Positions 34,611 to 43,118 of a stretch of DNA of 64,000 nt are shown in pieces (the stretch's first letter is position 1; the number at the start of each line of letters is the position of its first letter). Source of the DNA: Kitasatospora sp. CB01950 (GTDB taxonomy: Bacteria; Actinomycetota; Actinomycetes; Streptomycetales; Streptomycetaceae). The DNA lies in assembly GCF_001905465.1 (NCBI RefSeq), contig NZ_LISX01000003.1, positions 656,565 through 720,564 on the forward strand, given 5' to 3'. The notes under the pieces were generated by a model. It had not been told where the DNA came from, made no database searches, and saw nothing but the letters and a program-made list of their open reading frames with translations. A program made the position numbers and the translations under genes.

Positions 34611-35171
34611 TCAGCGCCGCAGGTATCGGAGCATGGTGACACCGCTTTCGAAGGTGTGGGTTTCGGCGAGGACCACGTCGGTTCGGGTGTCGGACGGTGG
34701 GAACAGTGGTCGGCCGTGTCCCAGGATCACCGGGTGGACGTACAGGCTGTATTCGTCGATCAGGTCGAGCCGTCGCATCTCGGTGGCGAGGACGGCCCCG
34801 CCGACCGCGAGGTCGGTCGCGGAGGCGGCTTTGAGGGCGTTGATCGCATGCGGGTCGACGGTGCGGACGATCGTGGTGTTCCAGTCGGCGTGGGTGAGTG
34901 TGCGCGAGAAAACGGTCTTCGGCATGTCACGCCAGATACGCGAGAACTCGACCATGGGTGGGGTGGCGGCCGGATCCCGGTCGGCGGTCGGCCAGTAGTC
35001 TGCCATCAACTGGTAGGTGACACGGCCGTCGAGGAAGCCGCTCATCGCTTCCAGCCTGTGGTTGAAGTGCTCGTGCAGCTGGTCGTCGACCAACTGCCAG
35101 CCGAGATCGCCGTCAGGGCCCTCGAAGTAGCCGTCGAGCGACACGGACATCATCAGGACGAGCTGGGACAT
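34611..35171 (-). CDS. RibD C-terminal / dihydrofolate reductase-like protein
   Basis: 186 residues of the RibD_C (DHFR-like) fold: LVLMMSVSLDGYFEGPDGDL opening, GRVTYQLMADYWP, PKTVFSRTLTHADWN, DLAVGGAVLATEMRRLDLID, and a VHPVILGHGRPLF end. These small NADPH-type reductases are frequent in actinomycetes; substrates are mostly unknown. Start at ATG 35171 with GGGAGG six bases upstream. Divergent from a beta-lactamase-like gene across a palindrome-bearing intergenic region. Confidence 0.88.
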   Translation of the reverse strand: MSQLVLMMSVSLDGYFEGPDGDLGWQLVDDQLHEHFNHRLEAMSGFLDGRVTYQLMADYWPTADRDPAATPPMVEFSRIWRDMPKTVFSRTLTHADWNTTIVRTVDPHAINALKAASATDLAVGGAVLATEMRRLDLIDEYSLYVHPVILGHGRPLFPPSDTRTDVVLAETHTFESGVTMLRYLRR

Positions 35172-35291
35172 CAGTACCTCCCGGGACATATGCCGATCAA
35201 CGTGGTGTTCGCCAACGTACCCGGGCGATTGGGCATCGTAACTGGCACTGACACTCCCGATCGTGAAATCTCCGACCGGTGGATACCGGGA

Positions 35292-35307
35292 TCAACCGAT
35301 CGGTTGA
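35292..35307. promoter_or_regulatory. 16-bp perfect palindrome in a divergent promoter region
   Basis: TCAACCGATCGGTTGA, followed 9 bases later by a partial half (TCAACTAATCGG). It sits between the RibD-like and serine-hydrolase genes, so a TetR-like dimer could control both. No regulator gene is adjacent. Confidence 0.55.
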
Positions 35308-35438
35308 CTTGCCGTCAACTAATCGGCGCGGAAGGGGTATCCGATCGTCTCGAGGGAGTCCTCCGGCAGCCGGGAACACTCCAGGCAGCACGGAGCAGAA
35401 GGTGCGAAGGCGGCACCGGAGTTGGAAGGGAAAGCAAC

Positions 35439-36566
35439 ATGCGTGAACTTCAGAGCATGCTGGAGCGCCGGGTCGCGGACGGCACGGTGCCGGGTGCGGT
35501 CGCACTGGTGGCCAGGGGCGGCCAGGTCGAGGTAGCGGCGGCGGGCGACTTGACCCGGGAATCCCTGGTGCGGATCGCGTCGATCGGTAAACCGATGATG
35601 GCGGCCGCGATACTGCAACTCGTCGACGACGGCGCCTTCGGCCTGGACGACCCGGTGGAGCACTGGCTGCCGGAACTGGCGGATCGGCGGGTGGTGCGAA
35701 CGCCGCAGTCACCGGTTACGGACACCGTGCCGGCGGAGCGGCAGATCACCGTGCGGGACCTGCTCGAGTCCCGGGCGGGGTACGGATTTCCGCCGGACTT
35801 CTCCCTGCCGGCGCTGGCGCCCTTGGTCGGTGAACTGCTCCAGGGGCCGCCCCAGCCCCAGAAAGTGATGTCACCGGACGAGTGGCTGGCGACCTTGGGT
35901 CGGGCCCCGATGCTTCATCAGCCCGGCGAGGCATGGCTGTACAACATCTGTTCGGACATTCAGGGTGTGCTGGTGTCGCGGGCTACTGGGCAGCCACTCG
36001 ACGAGGCGCTGGCGGAACGATTGTTCGAACCGCTGGGGATGGTCGACACGGGCTTCTCCGCACCGTCGGGCGAGGCCGACCGGCTCAGCCCGCTGTACCG
36101 GCCGAACGCGGACGGGACGCTGACCGTGACGGACCCACCGGGCGGCCAGTGGAGCATCCTGCCGGCGTTCCCCTCCGGGGCCGGTGGCCTGGTGTCGAGC
36201 CTGGACGACGTGTTCGCGTTCCAGCGGATGCTGGTGTCCGGCGGTCGGGCCGAGGACGGGCGGCACGTGCTGTCCGAGGGGGCGGTCCGGCAGATGACCA
36301 CGAACTACCTGACGGAGCAGCAGCGTGCGGACAGCGAACTGTTCCTGGAGGGCCAAGGGTGGGGTTTCGGCGGATCGGTGGATGTCGCGCGGCGCGATCC
36401 GTGGAACGTGCCCGGCCGCTACGGCTGGGTGGGCGGCACCGGGACGGCGGCCCACCTGGTTCCGACGACCGGCCTGGTGACGATCCTGCTCACCCAGCGG
36501 GAGATGACCGGGCCCACCCCGCCGCCGCTCATGCGGGAGTTCTGGCGTTACTCGGCAGGCGTATGA
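35439..36566 (+). CDS. Class C beta-lactamase-like serine hydrolase
   Basis: 375 residues, no signal peptide. SxxK is SIGK at 48-51, the second motif Tyr168 lies in LYNICSDIQGVL, and the third motif is GGTGT (in GWVGGTGTAAHL) in place of KTG. This is the cytoplasmic esterase/EstB-type branch, which hydrolyses esters or peptides more often than beta-lactams. Start at ATG 35439 behind GGAAGGGA; the frame extends far upstream without support. Divergent to a RibD-like gene; the last 19 bases overlap the convergent DUF2087 gene. Confidence 0.9.
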   Translation: MRELQSMLERRVADGTVPGAVALVARGGQVEVAAAGDLTRESLVRIASIGKPMMAAAILQLVDDGAFGLDDPVEHWLPELADRRVVRTPQSPVTDTVPAERQITVRDLLESRAGYGFPPDFSLPALAPLVGELLQGPPQPQKVMSPDEWLATLGRAPMLHQPGEAWLYNICSDIQGVLVSRATGQPLDEALAERLFEPLGMVDTGFSAPSGEADRLSPLYRPNADGTLTVTDPPGGQWSILPAFPSGAGGLVSSLDDVFAFQRMLVSGGRAEDGRHVLSEGAVRQMTTNYLTEQQRADSELFLEGQGWGFGGSVDVARRDPWNVPGRYGWVGGTGTAAHLVPTTGLVTILLTQREMTGPTPPPLMREFWRYSAGV

Positions 36567-36853
36567 GCTTCCACGATGGTGGAAGCGCCGGCCCGGTGGT
36601 AGCTGGATCCGTCGCGGGTGCGGGCCAGCAACTGAGCCTCGATCAAGTAGCGGCGAAGCATGGAGGTGTCGGCGTGGACAGCGAGTAGCGCGTCATTGAC
36701 CTCGCGTTCGCTGTACGAGCGGTCGGGCTCGAACAGCGAACGCGCGAGGTGGTCGAGCAGGGCGGTGCGACGGGCCGGCTTGCGCGGGATCGACGTCAGA
36801 CGGCCATCGGTGAAGAAGGCGGCAAGTGCAGCCGGCGTTTCATGGGCGGACAT
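36548..36853 (-). CDS. DUF2087 family protein
   Basis: 101 residues with the full DUF2087 pattern: FFTDGRLTSIPRKPARRTAL, LFEPDRSYSEREVNDALLAV, the DTSMLRRYLIEAQLLAR winged-helix-like end, and SSYHR. Family members are stand-alone or joined to ArsR-type regulators and may bind nucleic acid. Start at ATG 36853. Converges with and overlaps the serine hydrolase by 19 bases. Confidence 0.85.
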   Translation of the reverse strand: MSAHETPAALAAFFTDGRLTSIPRKPARRTALLDHLARSLFEPDRSYSEREVNDALLAVHADTSMLRRYLIEAQLLARTRDGSSYHRAGASTIVEAHTPAE

Positions 36854-36905
36854 GGCACGAGCCTTGCAGGGCGGCTGCTGGGCGGACAACCGGATTTCAA
36901 TGCGA

Positions 36906-36928
36906 GACGTCGGCGACTGGCCGACGTC
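36906..36928. repeat. Inverted repeat in the DUF2087 upstream region
   Basis: GACGTCGGC and GCCGACGTC flank a 5-base centre. Could be an operator for the minus-strand DUF2087 gene or for a plus-strand gene whose start remains at 36948. Confidence 0.45.
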
Positions 36929-36947
36929 GCTCACAGAGGAGACACAC

Positions 36948-37016
36948 ATGCGCACGACGAACGGATGGCGGGCCGCCCTACGAGCGCTGGTGCTGCGGCG
37001 TCGGCCGGTCGCAGGA
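36948..37016 (+). pseudogene. Stranded gene start with a perfect ribosome site
   Basis: AGAGGAGA followed by ATG at 36948 opens MRTTNGWRAALRALVLRRRP. After about 23 codons the frame enters sequence that is antisense to the NRAMP-like gene. It looks like the 5' end of a gene whose body was replaced, though a real short peptide cannot be excluded. Confidence 0.3.
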
Positions 37017-38414
37017 TCAGGCCAGGCCGAACCACCCGAGGACGGTCTGGACCAGCAGGACGGTGGACATCAGTGCCACTCCGACCACCACCGTGGTCGC
37101 GGCGATCCGGTACCGACGGCTGTTCGCGGCGTCGCCGAGCAGCGAGCGGCGGTTGGTGAGCACCAGCAGGTACACCAGCACGATCGGGCTGATCAGCCCC
37201 TGGAGCACCTGAGTGCCGATCAGCAGCTGGATGACGTCCACCGGCGTCAGCGCCACGATCGCGCCGAGCGCGATCTGCGCGGTGAACACACCGAGGAACA
37301 ACGGTGCGTCGCGGAACCGTCGGGAGACCGAGCGTTCCACCCCGGCGGCCTCGCCGATCGCGTAGCTGGCGGACAGCGGCACCACGGCGCCGGCCAGAGC
37401 GGAGGCGCCCAACAAGCCGAAGGCGAACAGCAGTTCCGCACCCGGCCCAGCCACCGGCTCCAGAGCCCGGGCGGCCTCGGCGGCGGACTGCAGCGGACCG
37501 GTCCCGCCGATAGCAGACGCCGTGGCCACGATGATGGTCAGACTGATGACGCAGGCGAACACCGCTCCCAAGACGGCATCCGCCCTGATCAGCTTGTACT
37601 CCTCGGGCTTCGCTCCCCGGTCCACCACCCCGGCCGCGGCATAGAACTGCATGTACGGGCTGACGGTCGTTCCGATCAGGGCCACCGCAAGGAGGATGAA
37701 GTCGCTGGAGGGCTGAAAGTGCGGAACCGCCAGGTGTTCGGCGACCTGGCCCCAGTGGGGGTGGCCGAGGACCATCGCGACCGGGTAGGCGAAGAACGCG
37801 AGCGACATCACCAGGAAGATCCGTTCGGCCCACCGGTACGAGCCGAACAGCACCAGCGCCCACAGCAGTACGGCAGCCGGCGGGACGACCGCCCACTTGG
37901 GTACACCGAGCAGCTCGAATGCCGCGCCGATTCCGGCGAACTCACTGACCACCAGGCCGGTGTTCGCCAGCAACAGGCAGCCGACCGCCAGAGCGGTCAG
38001 CCGGAGGCTGAACTGTTCGCGGATCAGCGCTCCGAGACCCTTGCCCGTGTAGGCCCCGAGCCGGACGGCCATCTCCTGGACCATCACCAGGGCGATGGTG
38101 ACGAGCACCATGAAGAACAGCGTGCCGTAGGTGAATTGGGACCCGGCCGAGGCATAGGTGGCGATACCCGCAGCATCGTTGCCCGCGTTGGCGGCGACCA
38201 GGCCGGGCCCGGCGACCATGGCCAGGGCAGTGAGGCGGCGCAGCCGGCGTCGGCGGGCGGGGGCCGGCGGGACGGTCGGTCCGGCGGGCACGGTGGTGAC
38301 GCCGGGTCCGGTCGCCGCACTGACGGCCGCCGACGAGGCGGACTGCTGAGCGGTGCAGTCGGTGGCGGTGGAGGCGGCGGAGCCGGCGGCAACAGGGTCG
38401 AGGTGGGCGTTCAC
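37017..38414 (-). CDS. NRAMP-like metal transporter, probably Mg2+ (NRMT-like)
   Basis: 465 residues with an Ala/Pro/Thr-rich N-tail (1-60) and about 11 transmembrane helices of the NRAMP/LeuT fold. The canonical TM1 DPGN is changed to NAGN (GPGLVAANAGNDAAGIATYA), and the TM6 MPH block to SPY (IGTTVSPYMQFYAA), so the Met that selects transition metals is gone. Such changes are known from NRAMP-related Mg2+ transporters. The GTG start overlaps the stop of the MgtE_N/CBS gene by four bases, and the operon leader has an M-box Mg2+ riboswitch. A Mg2+ role is therefore inferred; Mn2+ remains the alternative. Confidence 0.82.
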   Translation of the reverse strand: MNAHLDPVAAGSAASTATDCTAQQSASSAAVSAATGPGVTTVPAGPTVPPAPARRRRLRRLTALAMVAGPGLVAANAGNDAAGIATYASAGSQFTYGTLFFMVLVTIALVMVQEMAVRLGAYTGKGLGALIREQFSLRLTALAVGCLLLANTGLVVSEFAGIGAAFELLGVPKWAVVPPAAVLLWALVLFGSYRWAERIFLVMSLAFFAYPVAMVLGHPHWGQVAEHLAVPHFQPSSDFILLAVALIGTTVSPYMQFYAAAGVVDRGAKPEEYKLIRADAVLGAVFACVISLTIIVATASAIGGTGPLQSAAEAARALEPVAGPGAELLFAFGLLGASALAGAVVPLSASYAIGEAAGVERSVSRRFRDAPLFLGVFTAQIALGAIVALTPVDVIQLLIGTQVLQGLISPIVLVYLLVLTNRRSLLGDAANSRRYRIAATTVVVGVALMSTVLLVQTVLGWFGLA

Positions 38415-39778
38415 TGGCGGAACCTCCGGAAGTGCAGGGGCCCGCGTTCGGGCAGCAGGGCGTCAAGGATGTCGTCGGCGAGAATGCGGCCCAGCGGCCG
38501 CTCGTCCTCGCCGACCACCAGGAGGGAGGACTTCCGAGCGGCCATCAGCCGGTCGGCGGCCTCGGCGAGTCGGGTGTCCGGGGCAACAGTGACCGGTGCA
38601 CCGAACTGGGCCAGCCAGTCCACAAGGTCGACGATCCGGGTGGAGTCCTCGGCCACCGCCAGCTCGAACAGCGGTACGTCGGCAATCAGCCGTCCGTCCG
38701 CGTCGAGCACCACGACGGCGTCGATCTCTGCGCGGTGTTCGGCCTGGGCTGCCAGCTCGGCCCGGACCTCGGAGACGGTCTGCTCCAGCCGGACGGTGAC
38801 CAGACGGGTCGTCATGGCACCACCGGCAGTGCCCTCCCGGTGGGAGAGCAGACCGCGGAGCTCGGCGGCCTCCTCGCGGGGCATCTGCGCCAGCAGGGTC
38901 TCCCGCTCGCGGGGCGCCAGGTCGCGCAGCGCATCGGCGGCTTCGTCGGGTTCCATCGCGTCGACCAGTTGGGCGGCATGCTCCGGGCGGGCCTCGCGCA
39001 GGAGGTTCTCCAGCTCGGCGGGCACCATCTCCTCCAGGGCGTCCGCGGCGCGCTCCGGCTCCAACCACCCCAGGAGCTGCTGGCGTTCGCTGCGGCCGAG
39101 GTCCTCCAGGATGTCGGCCAGATCGGCCGGGCGGAGCCGGTGCAGGGCGGACCGCGACGCACGCAGCCGCACCTCCGCCGGACCGTCGGTGGCCTGCTCG
39201 CCGAACGGAGCGACGGACTGCCAGTCGAGGACCCGGTCCGGTGTCGGCCGGGCCTGCCAGCGGCGCGGGCCGAGCCGGCGCAGCAGCGTCGGGAGCGAGA
39301 CGTCCACCCCGACGAGGACCACCCGGCCCACCAACGGCGCCAGGTACAGGTCGGCGGCCCGGGTCACCTGGACGCCGTCCACATCGACGAGTTGATGGTC
39401 CAGCACATCACGGGCCAACAGCACCTCGCCGGGGCGGCGCTGAAAGTCCCGCAGGTCGACCCGGGAGGCACGCAACCGGACCTGCCCGGCTGCGAGGCGT
39501 CCGATCGCGTCCGCCGGCAGGAAGGCCCGGCGACGTCCGATCCGCAGGATCAGGCCGGTCATCGGCGGATACGGCTCCGGGCCGTACAACCGGGCGACCA
39601 CGTCGGCGAGCCGTCCGACTTCGCCGCCGGCTTGGTTGGTGACGGGTGCCCCGATCAGCCCGGCCAACGATACGAGGGAGGAACGCACCGCACGGCCGGC
39701 GGTGGCGCGGTGGTTCAGGTCGGTTCGACGATCGCGAAACCTGGAGGTGGTTGAACTGAAGAGTGTGTTGGTGGCCAT
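38411..39778 (-). CDS. PRC-barrel / MgtE N-domain / CBS-pair protein
   Basis: 455 residues, soluble. N-terminal PRC-barrel-like repeats (about 34-185, LAGLIGAPVTNQAGGEVGRL and VLDHQLVDVDGVQVTRAADL), an MgtE_N superhelix of about 225-330 (LRPADLADILEDLGRSERQQ, LEPERAADALEEMVPAELEN), and a CBS pair to the end (MTTRLVTV, ILADDILDALLP). It lacks the MgtE membrane channel, so it probably works as an intracellular Mg2+ sensor for the transporter encoded immediately after it (GTGA overlap). ATG 39778 with GAGGGG upstream. Read from the M-box leader. Confidence 0.88.
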   Translation of the reverse strand: MATNTLFSSTTSRFRDRRTDLNHRATAGRAVRSSLVSLAGLIGAPVTNQAGGEVGRLADVVARLYGPEPYPPMTGLILRIGRRRAFLPADAIGRLAAGQVRLRASRVDLRDFQRRPGEVLLARDVLDHQLVDVDGVQVTRAADLYLAPLVGRVVLVGVDVSLPTLLRRLGPRRWQARPTPDRVLDWQSVAPFGEQATDGPAEVRLRASRSALHRLRPADLADILEDLGRSERQQLLGWLEPERAADALEEMVPAELENLLREARPEHAAQLVDAMEPDEAADALRDLAPRERETLLAQMPREEAAELRGLLSHREGTAGGAMTTRLVTVRLEQTVSEVRAELAAQAEHRAEIDAVVVLDADGRLIADVPLFELAVAEDSTRIVDLVDWLAQFGAPVTVAPDTRLAEAADRLMAARKSSLLVVGEDERPLGRILADDILDALLPERGPLHFRRFRQ

Positions 39779-40262
39779 GGTGAACACCCCTCTGCCCCGG
39801 CGAGGCGGGGCCGACGGGCGGCTCGGGGCAGTTCCTCGCGAGCTCCGATCAACTTCCGTGAACGGCCTGCCCACCGGCGCGGACCGATCCCACCGGACCA
39901 GCCCTGAGGATCAACCCGGTCGAGACCGGTCCGGCCGCAGACCGGCCGGACCGGGACGGCCAGGCCCGGGCCCGGTCGGGGCGGTCCGGTCGAGGGCGCG
40001 GTCATGGGCTCGGCCGACGGCAACGGGCTGCCGGTCGCGGGCCCACGGCAGGCAGCGGGAAGCCGTGGTGGAAGACCATGGCGTGGCCGGCATCGGGCGT
40101 GCCAGGACCGCAGACCGGTGCAGCCGCGGCCAGGGCATGTCGAAGGCCGGTAACGGCAGCGCCGACCGCAGGCCGTGCCGCCGGTGGAACGACGAGTCTG
40201 CCGCATGAAAGCGGAAGGCACGGCGGACAACCGGAGGCGTTCAGCCGCACAGCGTCACGGAA
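39779..40262 (-). other. Distal part of the long M-box leader
   Basis: About 480 bases between the leader ORF stop and the MgtE_N/CBS start. It is GC-rich with several inverted words; no coding frame is convincing on either strand. In such leaders this segment can carry Rho-dependent termination signals, which is not provable here. Confidence 0.4.
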
Positions 40263-40352
40263 TCAGAGAAGGGAGAACTGCCTCGAACCGCAGAACAACG
40301 GCGAGGACAAAACGGGAAGGGGCCGACTGTGCCCCGGACTACTGCAGTCCAT
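40263..40352 (-). CDS. 29-residue leader ORF downstream of the M-box
   Basis: Begins at ATG 40352 behind a strong GGAGGAGG site and reads MDCSSPGHSRPLPVLSSPLF plus nine residues. Four prolines lie within the first 18 codons. The place (between a Mg2+ riboswitch and the operon) and the proline content recall mgtL- or corL-type leader peptides. Could still be a chance ORF; conservation would decide. Confidence 0.4.
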   Translation of the reverse strand: MDCSSPGHSRPLPVLSSPLFCGSRQFSLL

Positions 40353-40424
40353 CTCGCCTCCTCCCGTTCTTGGCCGACGAGTACCACTCGCGGCCGCGCG
40401 GCAGGCGACCGGGCGCTGAGGGCC

Positions 40425-40600
40425 CGGCACACCCCAACTCGTCAGAGCTTTGGCACTCCACGGCGTGTCCCCGACTCTGGGGAAGCCACTTGGGATCACC
40501 CCTTGGGCCGGGGAGACCTGTCCTGATCCGGAGCGTCTCTCGACGGGTGGGATCAGTGGCCTGTGTCCGTGAAGACGCCTCACCGAACGAGGTGTCTGTC
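40425..40600 (-). ncRNA. M-box (ykoK leader) magnesium riboswitch
   Basis: On the minus strand the conserved M-box pieces occur in order: TCGTTCGGTGAGGCGTC at the 5' end (about 40574-40590), the hairpin CGTCGAGAGACG (about 40530-40545), a GGGGTGATCC segment, and the 3' GTGCCAAAGCTCT (about 40443-40456). M-boxes bind several Mg2+ ions and switch off expression when Mg2+ is high. It precedes the MgtE_N/CBS and NRAMP-like genes on the same strand, about 640 bases before the first start codon, with a candidate -10 just upstream. Confidence 0.93.
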
Positions 40601-40611
40601 CTTACCGGACC

Positions 40612-40640
40612 AGGATAGGGCCACCGATGCCCCAGTCACT
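40612..40640 (-). promoter_or_regulatory. Promoter of the M-box transcript
   Basis: Minus-strand TATCCT (40612-40617) with a GTGACT-type -35 about 16 bases further upstream would start RNA a few bases before the M-box. Confidence 0.4.
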
Positions 40641-40854
40641 GCACCCTTGACCAGGGTTTGACTCCGACCTGGTCGGACCTGGGGAAACGACCGGGGTGGG
40701 GCCCGCCGTCCGGACGGAGAACTCGGGGGCGTGGACGCGGGACGGAAGCAGGGATCGGGCGGGCGGGAGTTGAGGCTGAACCGCAACGCGCCGGGTGGGG
40801 CGGCCGGGAAAGGTGACCGGAGATGATGACCGACATGGGGGAGAGGGGAACGAA

Positions 40855-42207
40855 GTGAAGGAAGCGTCGGTGCGCAGCGGGTACGTCGACCTGCTGCGGG
40901 CGGTGGCGATCGTGTTGGTGGTGGTCGGGCATTGGCTGATCACCGCACTGGAACGGAGGTCCGACGGGTCGTTGGCGGCACCCGAGTTGATGGTTGCCGT
41001 GCCGTGGACCCAGTGGCTGACGCCGCTCTTCCAGATCATGCCGGTGTTCTTCCTGGCCGGGGGCTATGCGGCGGCCGGCTCCTGGAGTGCCTGCCGCACA
41101 GAGGGTGGCACCGCGGCCGGTTGGATCCGCGGGCGGGCCCTGAGGATGCTGCTGCCCACCGGTGCGTACCTGGTGCCGGCCCTGGGCGGGCTGCTGATCG
41201 CCGCGGCCCTCGGAACGGACCCGGCGCTGCTGGGGATGATCGGCTGGGCGCTGGCGATGCAGTTCTGGTTCCTGCCGGTCTACTTGACGATCAGTGCGCT
41301 GACACCGTGGCTGTACACGCTGTACCGGCGGTGGGGTCTTCGCCCGGTGGCGGTGACGGCCGTTGCGGCGGTTGCCGTGGACCTGGTGGTGCGCGGAGCG
41401 GACGCGGAGTGGGCAGGGCGGGTCGGCTGGCTCAACTACCTGCTGGTGTGGGCGGTCGCGTACCAACTCGGCTTCGACTGGAAGGACGGCGGGCCGGCAA
41501 CTCGCCGGTGGTTCGGGGCCGTTCTGGCCCTGGGTGGTGCGGCAGGCTATGCGGCGCTGGTGGGGTTCGGGCCGTTCCCGGTCAGCCTCGTGCTGGTCAC
41601 CGGCGAGGAGGTGTCCAACACCAACCCGCCCTCGCCGGCCATGTTGGCGTGGCTGGTCGCCCAGTGCGGGTTGTGCCTGCTGCTCGCTCCGTTCGCGGAG
41701 CAGGCGCTGCGGTCGGCGCGTCGCAGGCGATTCGTCGAGCCGCTCGGCAGGGTCAGTATGACGCTCTACCTGTGGCACATGGTGCCGGTCCTCGCCGCTG
41801 GTGCCGCGTTCTACCTGACCGACCTGGCGCCCGAGCCGGAGGTGGGATCGGCCGCCTGGTGGGCCTGGCGGCCCGCCTGGATCCTGGTGCTGGCCGCACT
41901 GTTCGGCTTCCTGCTGGCAGTGCTGCGGCCGGTCGACGCTCTGCTGATACGCACGGCCCGGTGGGCCCTGCCGGGGGCCGCGATCAACGGGGCGTGGCGG
42001 CCGCCCCTCCTGATGGCCGGCCTGGCCGCGACCGTCTGGTCGCTGGCTCACTGGGCGGTACAGGGCCTTGCCAGGGACGGATCGCCGGACTGGCAGGTGG
42101 TGCTGGCGTTCGTCATCGGGTCGGCGCTGGTCGGCGCCGCCGCCACCCGGTGGGCAGCGGCGGAGACGAGGGAGGCGACGGAGGTGGCGACACAGGCCGG
42201 AAGTTGA
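40855..42207 (+). CDS. Acyltransferase-3 family integral membrane protein
   Basis: 450 residues with about 10-11 transmembrane helices. The acyltransferase-3 signature is clear: start SGYVDLLRAVAIVLVVVGHW (Arg then His on the first helix), then IMPVFFLAGGYAAA and RGRALRMLLP, later RVSMTLYLWHMVPV. Members O-acylate sugars, glycolipids or antibiotics using cytosolic acyl-CoA. GTG 40855 chosen because of AGAGGGGAA just upstream. Monocistronic; converges on a GNAT gene with 26 bases between. Substrate unknown. Confidence 0.9.
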   Translation: MKEASVRSGYVDLLRAVAIVLVVVGHWLITALERRSDGSLAAPELMVAVPWTQWLTPLFQIMPVFFLAGGYAAAGSWSACRTEGGTAAGWIRGRALRMLLPTGAYLVPALGGLLIAAALGTDPALLGMIGWALAMQFWFLPVYLTISALTPWLYTLYRRWGLRPVAVTAVAAVAVDLVVRGADAEWAGRVGWLNYLLVWAVAYQLGFDWKDGGPATRRWFGAVLALGGAAGYAALVGFGPFPVSLVLVTGEEVSNTNPPSPAMLAWLVAQCGLCLLLAPFAEQALRSARRRRFVEPLGRVSMTLYLWHMVPVLAAGAAFYLTDLAPEPEVGSAAWWAWRPAWILVLAALFGFLLAVLRPVDALLIRTARWALPGAAINGAWRPPLLMAGLAATVWSLAHWAVQGLARDGSPDWQVVLAFVIGSALVGAAATRWAAAETREATEVATQAGS

Positions 42208-42233
42208 CCGGACGTCAGGGACGGTCGGACAGG

Positions 42234-43118
42234 TCAGGGTCGGAGCGAGAGGCGGAACTCGATGGAGCGGTGCGTGGCACGGTAGCCGAGGGCCCGGTTC
42301 ACGGCGAGCATGCCGGTGTTGTGATCGGCGGTGTCGGCGAGCAGGCCGGTGATCCCCGGCTGCTCGGTGCGGCACCAGCGGACGGCCTCGGCCTTCATCG
42401 CCAGGGCGAGGCCCCGCCGACGGTGGGCGGGCAGCACGCCGGTGCCGTAGTGCTGGGCGTCGCCCGAGCGGTCGGCCGGAAGGACGAGCTCGGTGAAGCC
42501 GACGATGCTGCCGGTCCCCTCCTCGACCGCGGCCACGGTGTGCAGGAGTTCACCGCGGTCGGCCACGGCCTTCGCGGCGGCGAGGACCCGGGCCTCGTCC
42601 CAGACGAGCCGACCGAAGTCGGTGTCGCCCATCGGCATGTCGTCCATGGCGGTGCGCGAAACGGTGAAGGTGGGCAGCCACTCGTCGGGGCAGCTGCCGA
42701 GCCACGAGATCAGCCGGTAGCCGGGGTGGATCGGGGCGTCATCGGCGGCCGGCGGGTCGGCAGGTGCGGTCAGGTCCAGTCGGACGTACTCGAGGACCAG
42801 GGCCCGTTCGAAACCCCGCGCCGTGAGGAACGCATCGCCCGGGGAGCCCTCGACGGCCTGGACGAGCAGTACCCGGCGGCCGTCCTCGACGGCTGCGGCG
42901 GTGGCGGCGGACAGCAGTGCCGAGGCGACGCCGCGCCGGCGTTCGGCGGGGTGGACGTTCAGCGTCAGCGAGGACAGGTGGGCCTGGTCGGAGGAGGTGA
43001 ACAGTCCCAGGACGGCGGTTCCGAGCGGAGTGCCGTCGGGCGCGGATGCCAGCCAGGTGAGGCGGCGAGAGTGCGCCAGCAGGGCGGGGTCGGTGAGGAG
43101 GGTCAGACGGAACGTCAC
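42234..43118 (-). CDS. Tandem GNAT acetyltransferase
   Basis: 294 residues with two GNAT folds. The N-terminal one has LTLNVHPAERRRGVASALLS and the C-terminal one YGTGVLPAHRRRGLALAMKA; both keep the R-R-G-x-A acetyl-CoA loop, so both may bind cofactor. A C-terminal GLLADTADHNTGMLAVNRALG block completes the fold. This tandem type resembles mycothiol synthase (MshD)-like proteins but lacks enough features to call MshD. GTG start at 43118 with GGAG ten bases upstream. Divergent from the amine-catabolism operon. Confidence 0.85.
   Translation of the reverse strand: MTFRLTLLTDPALLAHSRRLTWLASAPDGTPLGTAVLGLFTSSDQAHLSSLTLNVHPAERRRGVASALLSAATAAAVEDGRRVLLVQAVEGSPGDAFLTARGFERALVLEYVRLDLTAPADPPAADDAPIHPGYRLISWLGSCPDEWLPTFTVSRTAMDDMPMGDTDFGRLVWDEARVLAAAKAVADRGELLHTVAAVEEGTGSIVGFTELVLPADRSGDAQHYGTGVLPAHRRRGLALAMKAEAVRWCRTEQPGITGLLADTADHNTGMLAVNRALGYRATHRSIEFRLSLRP

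Noticed and set aside
39779..40262. Short minus-strand frames in the M-box leader as a further gene
   Set aside because: No ribosome site, inconsistent codon bias and no recognisable motif; best taken as untranslated leader.
42234..43118. Mycothiol synthase (mshD)
   Set aside because: Tandem GNAT layout fits but no distinctive MshD residues could be confirmed; left as tandem GNAT.
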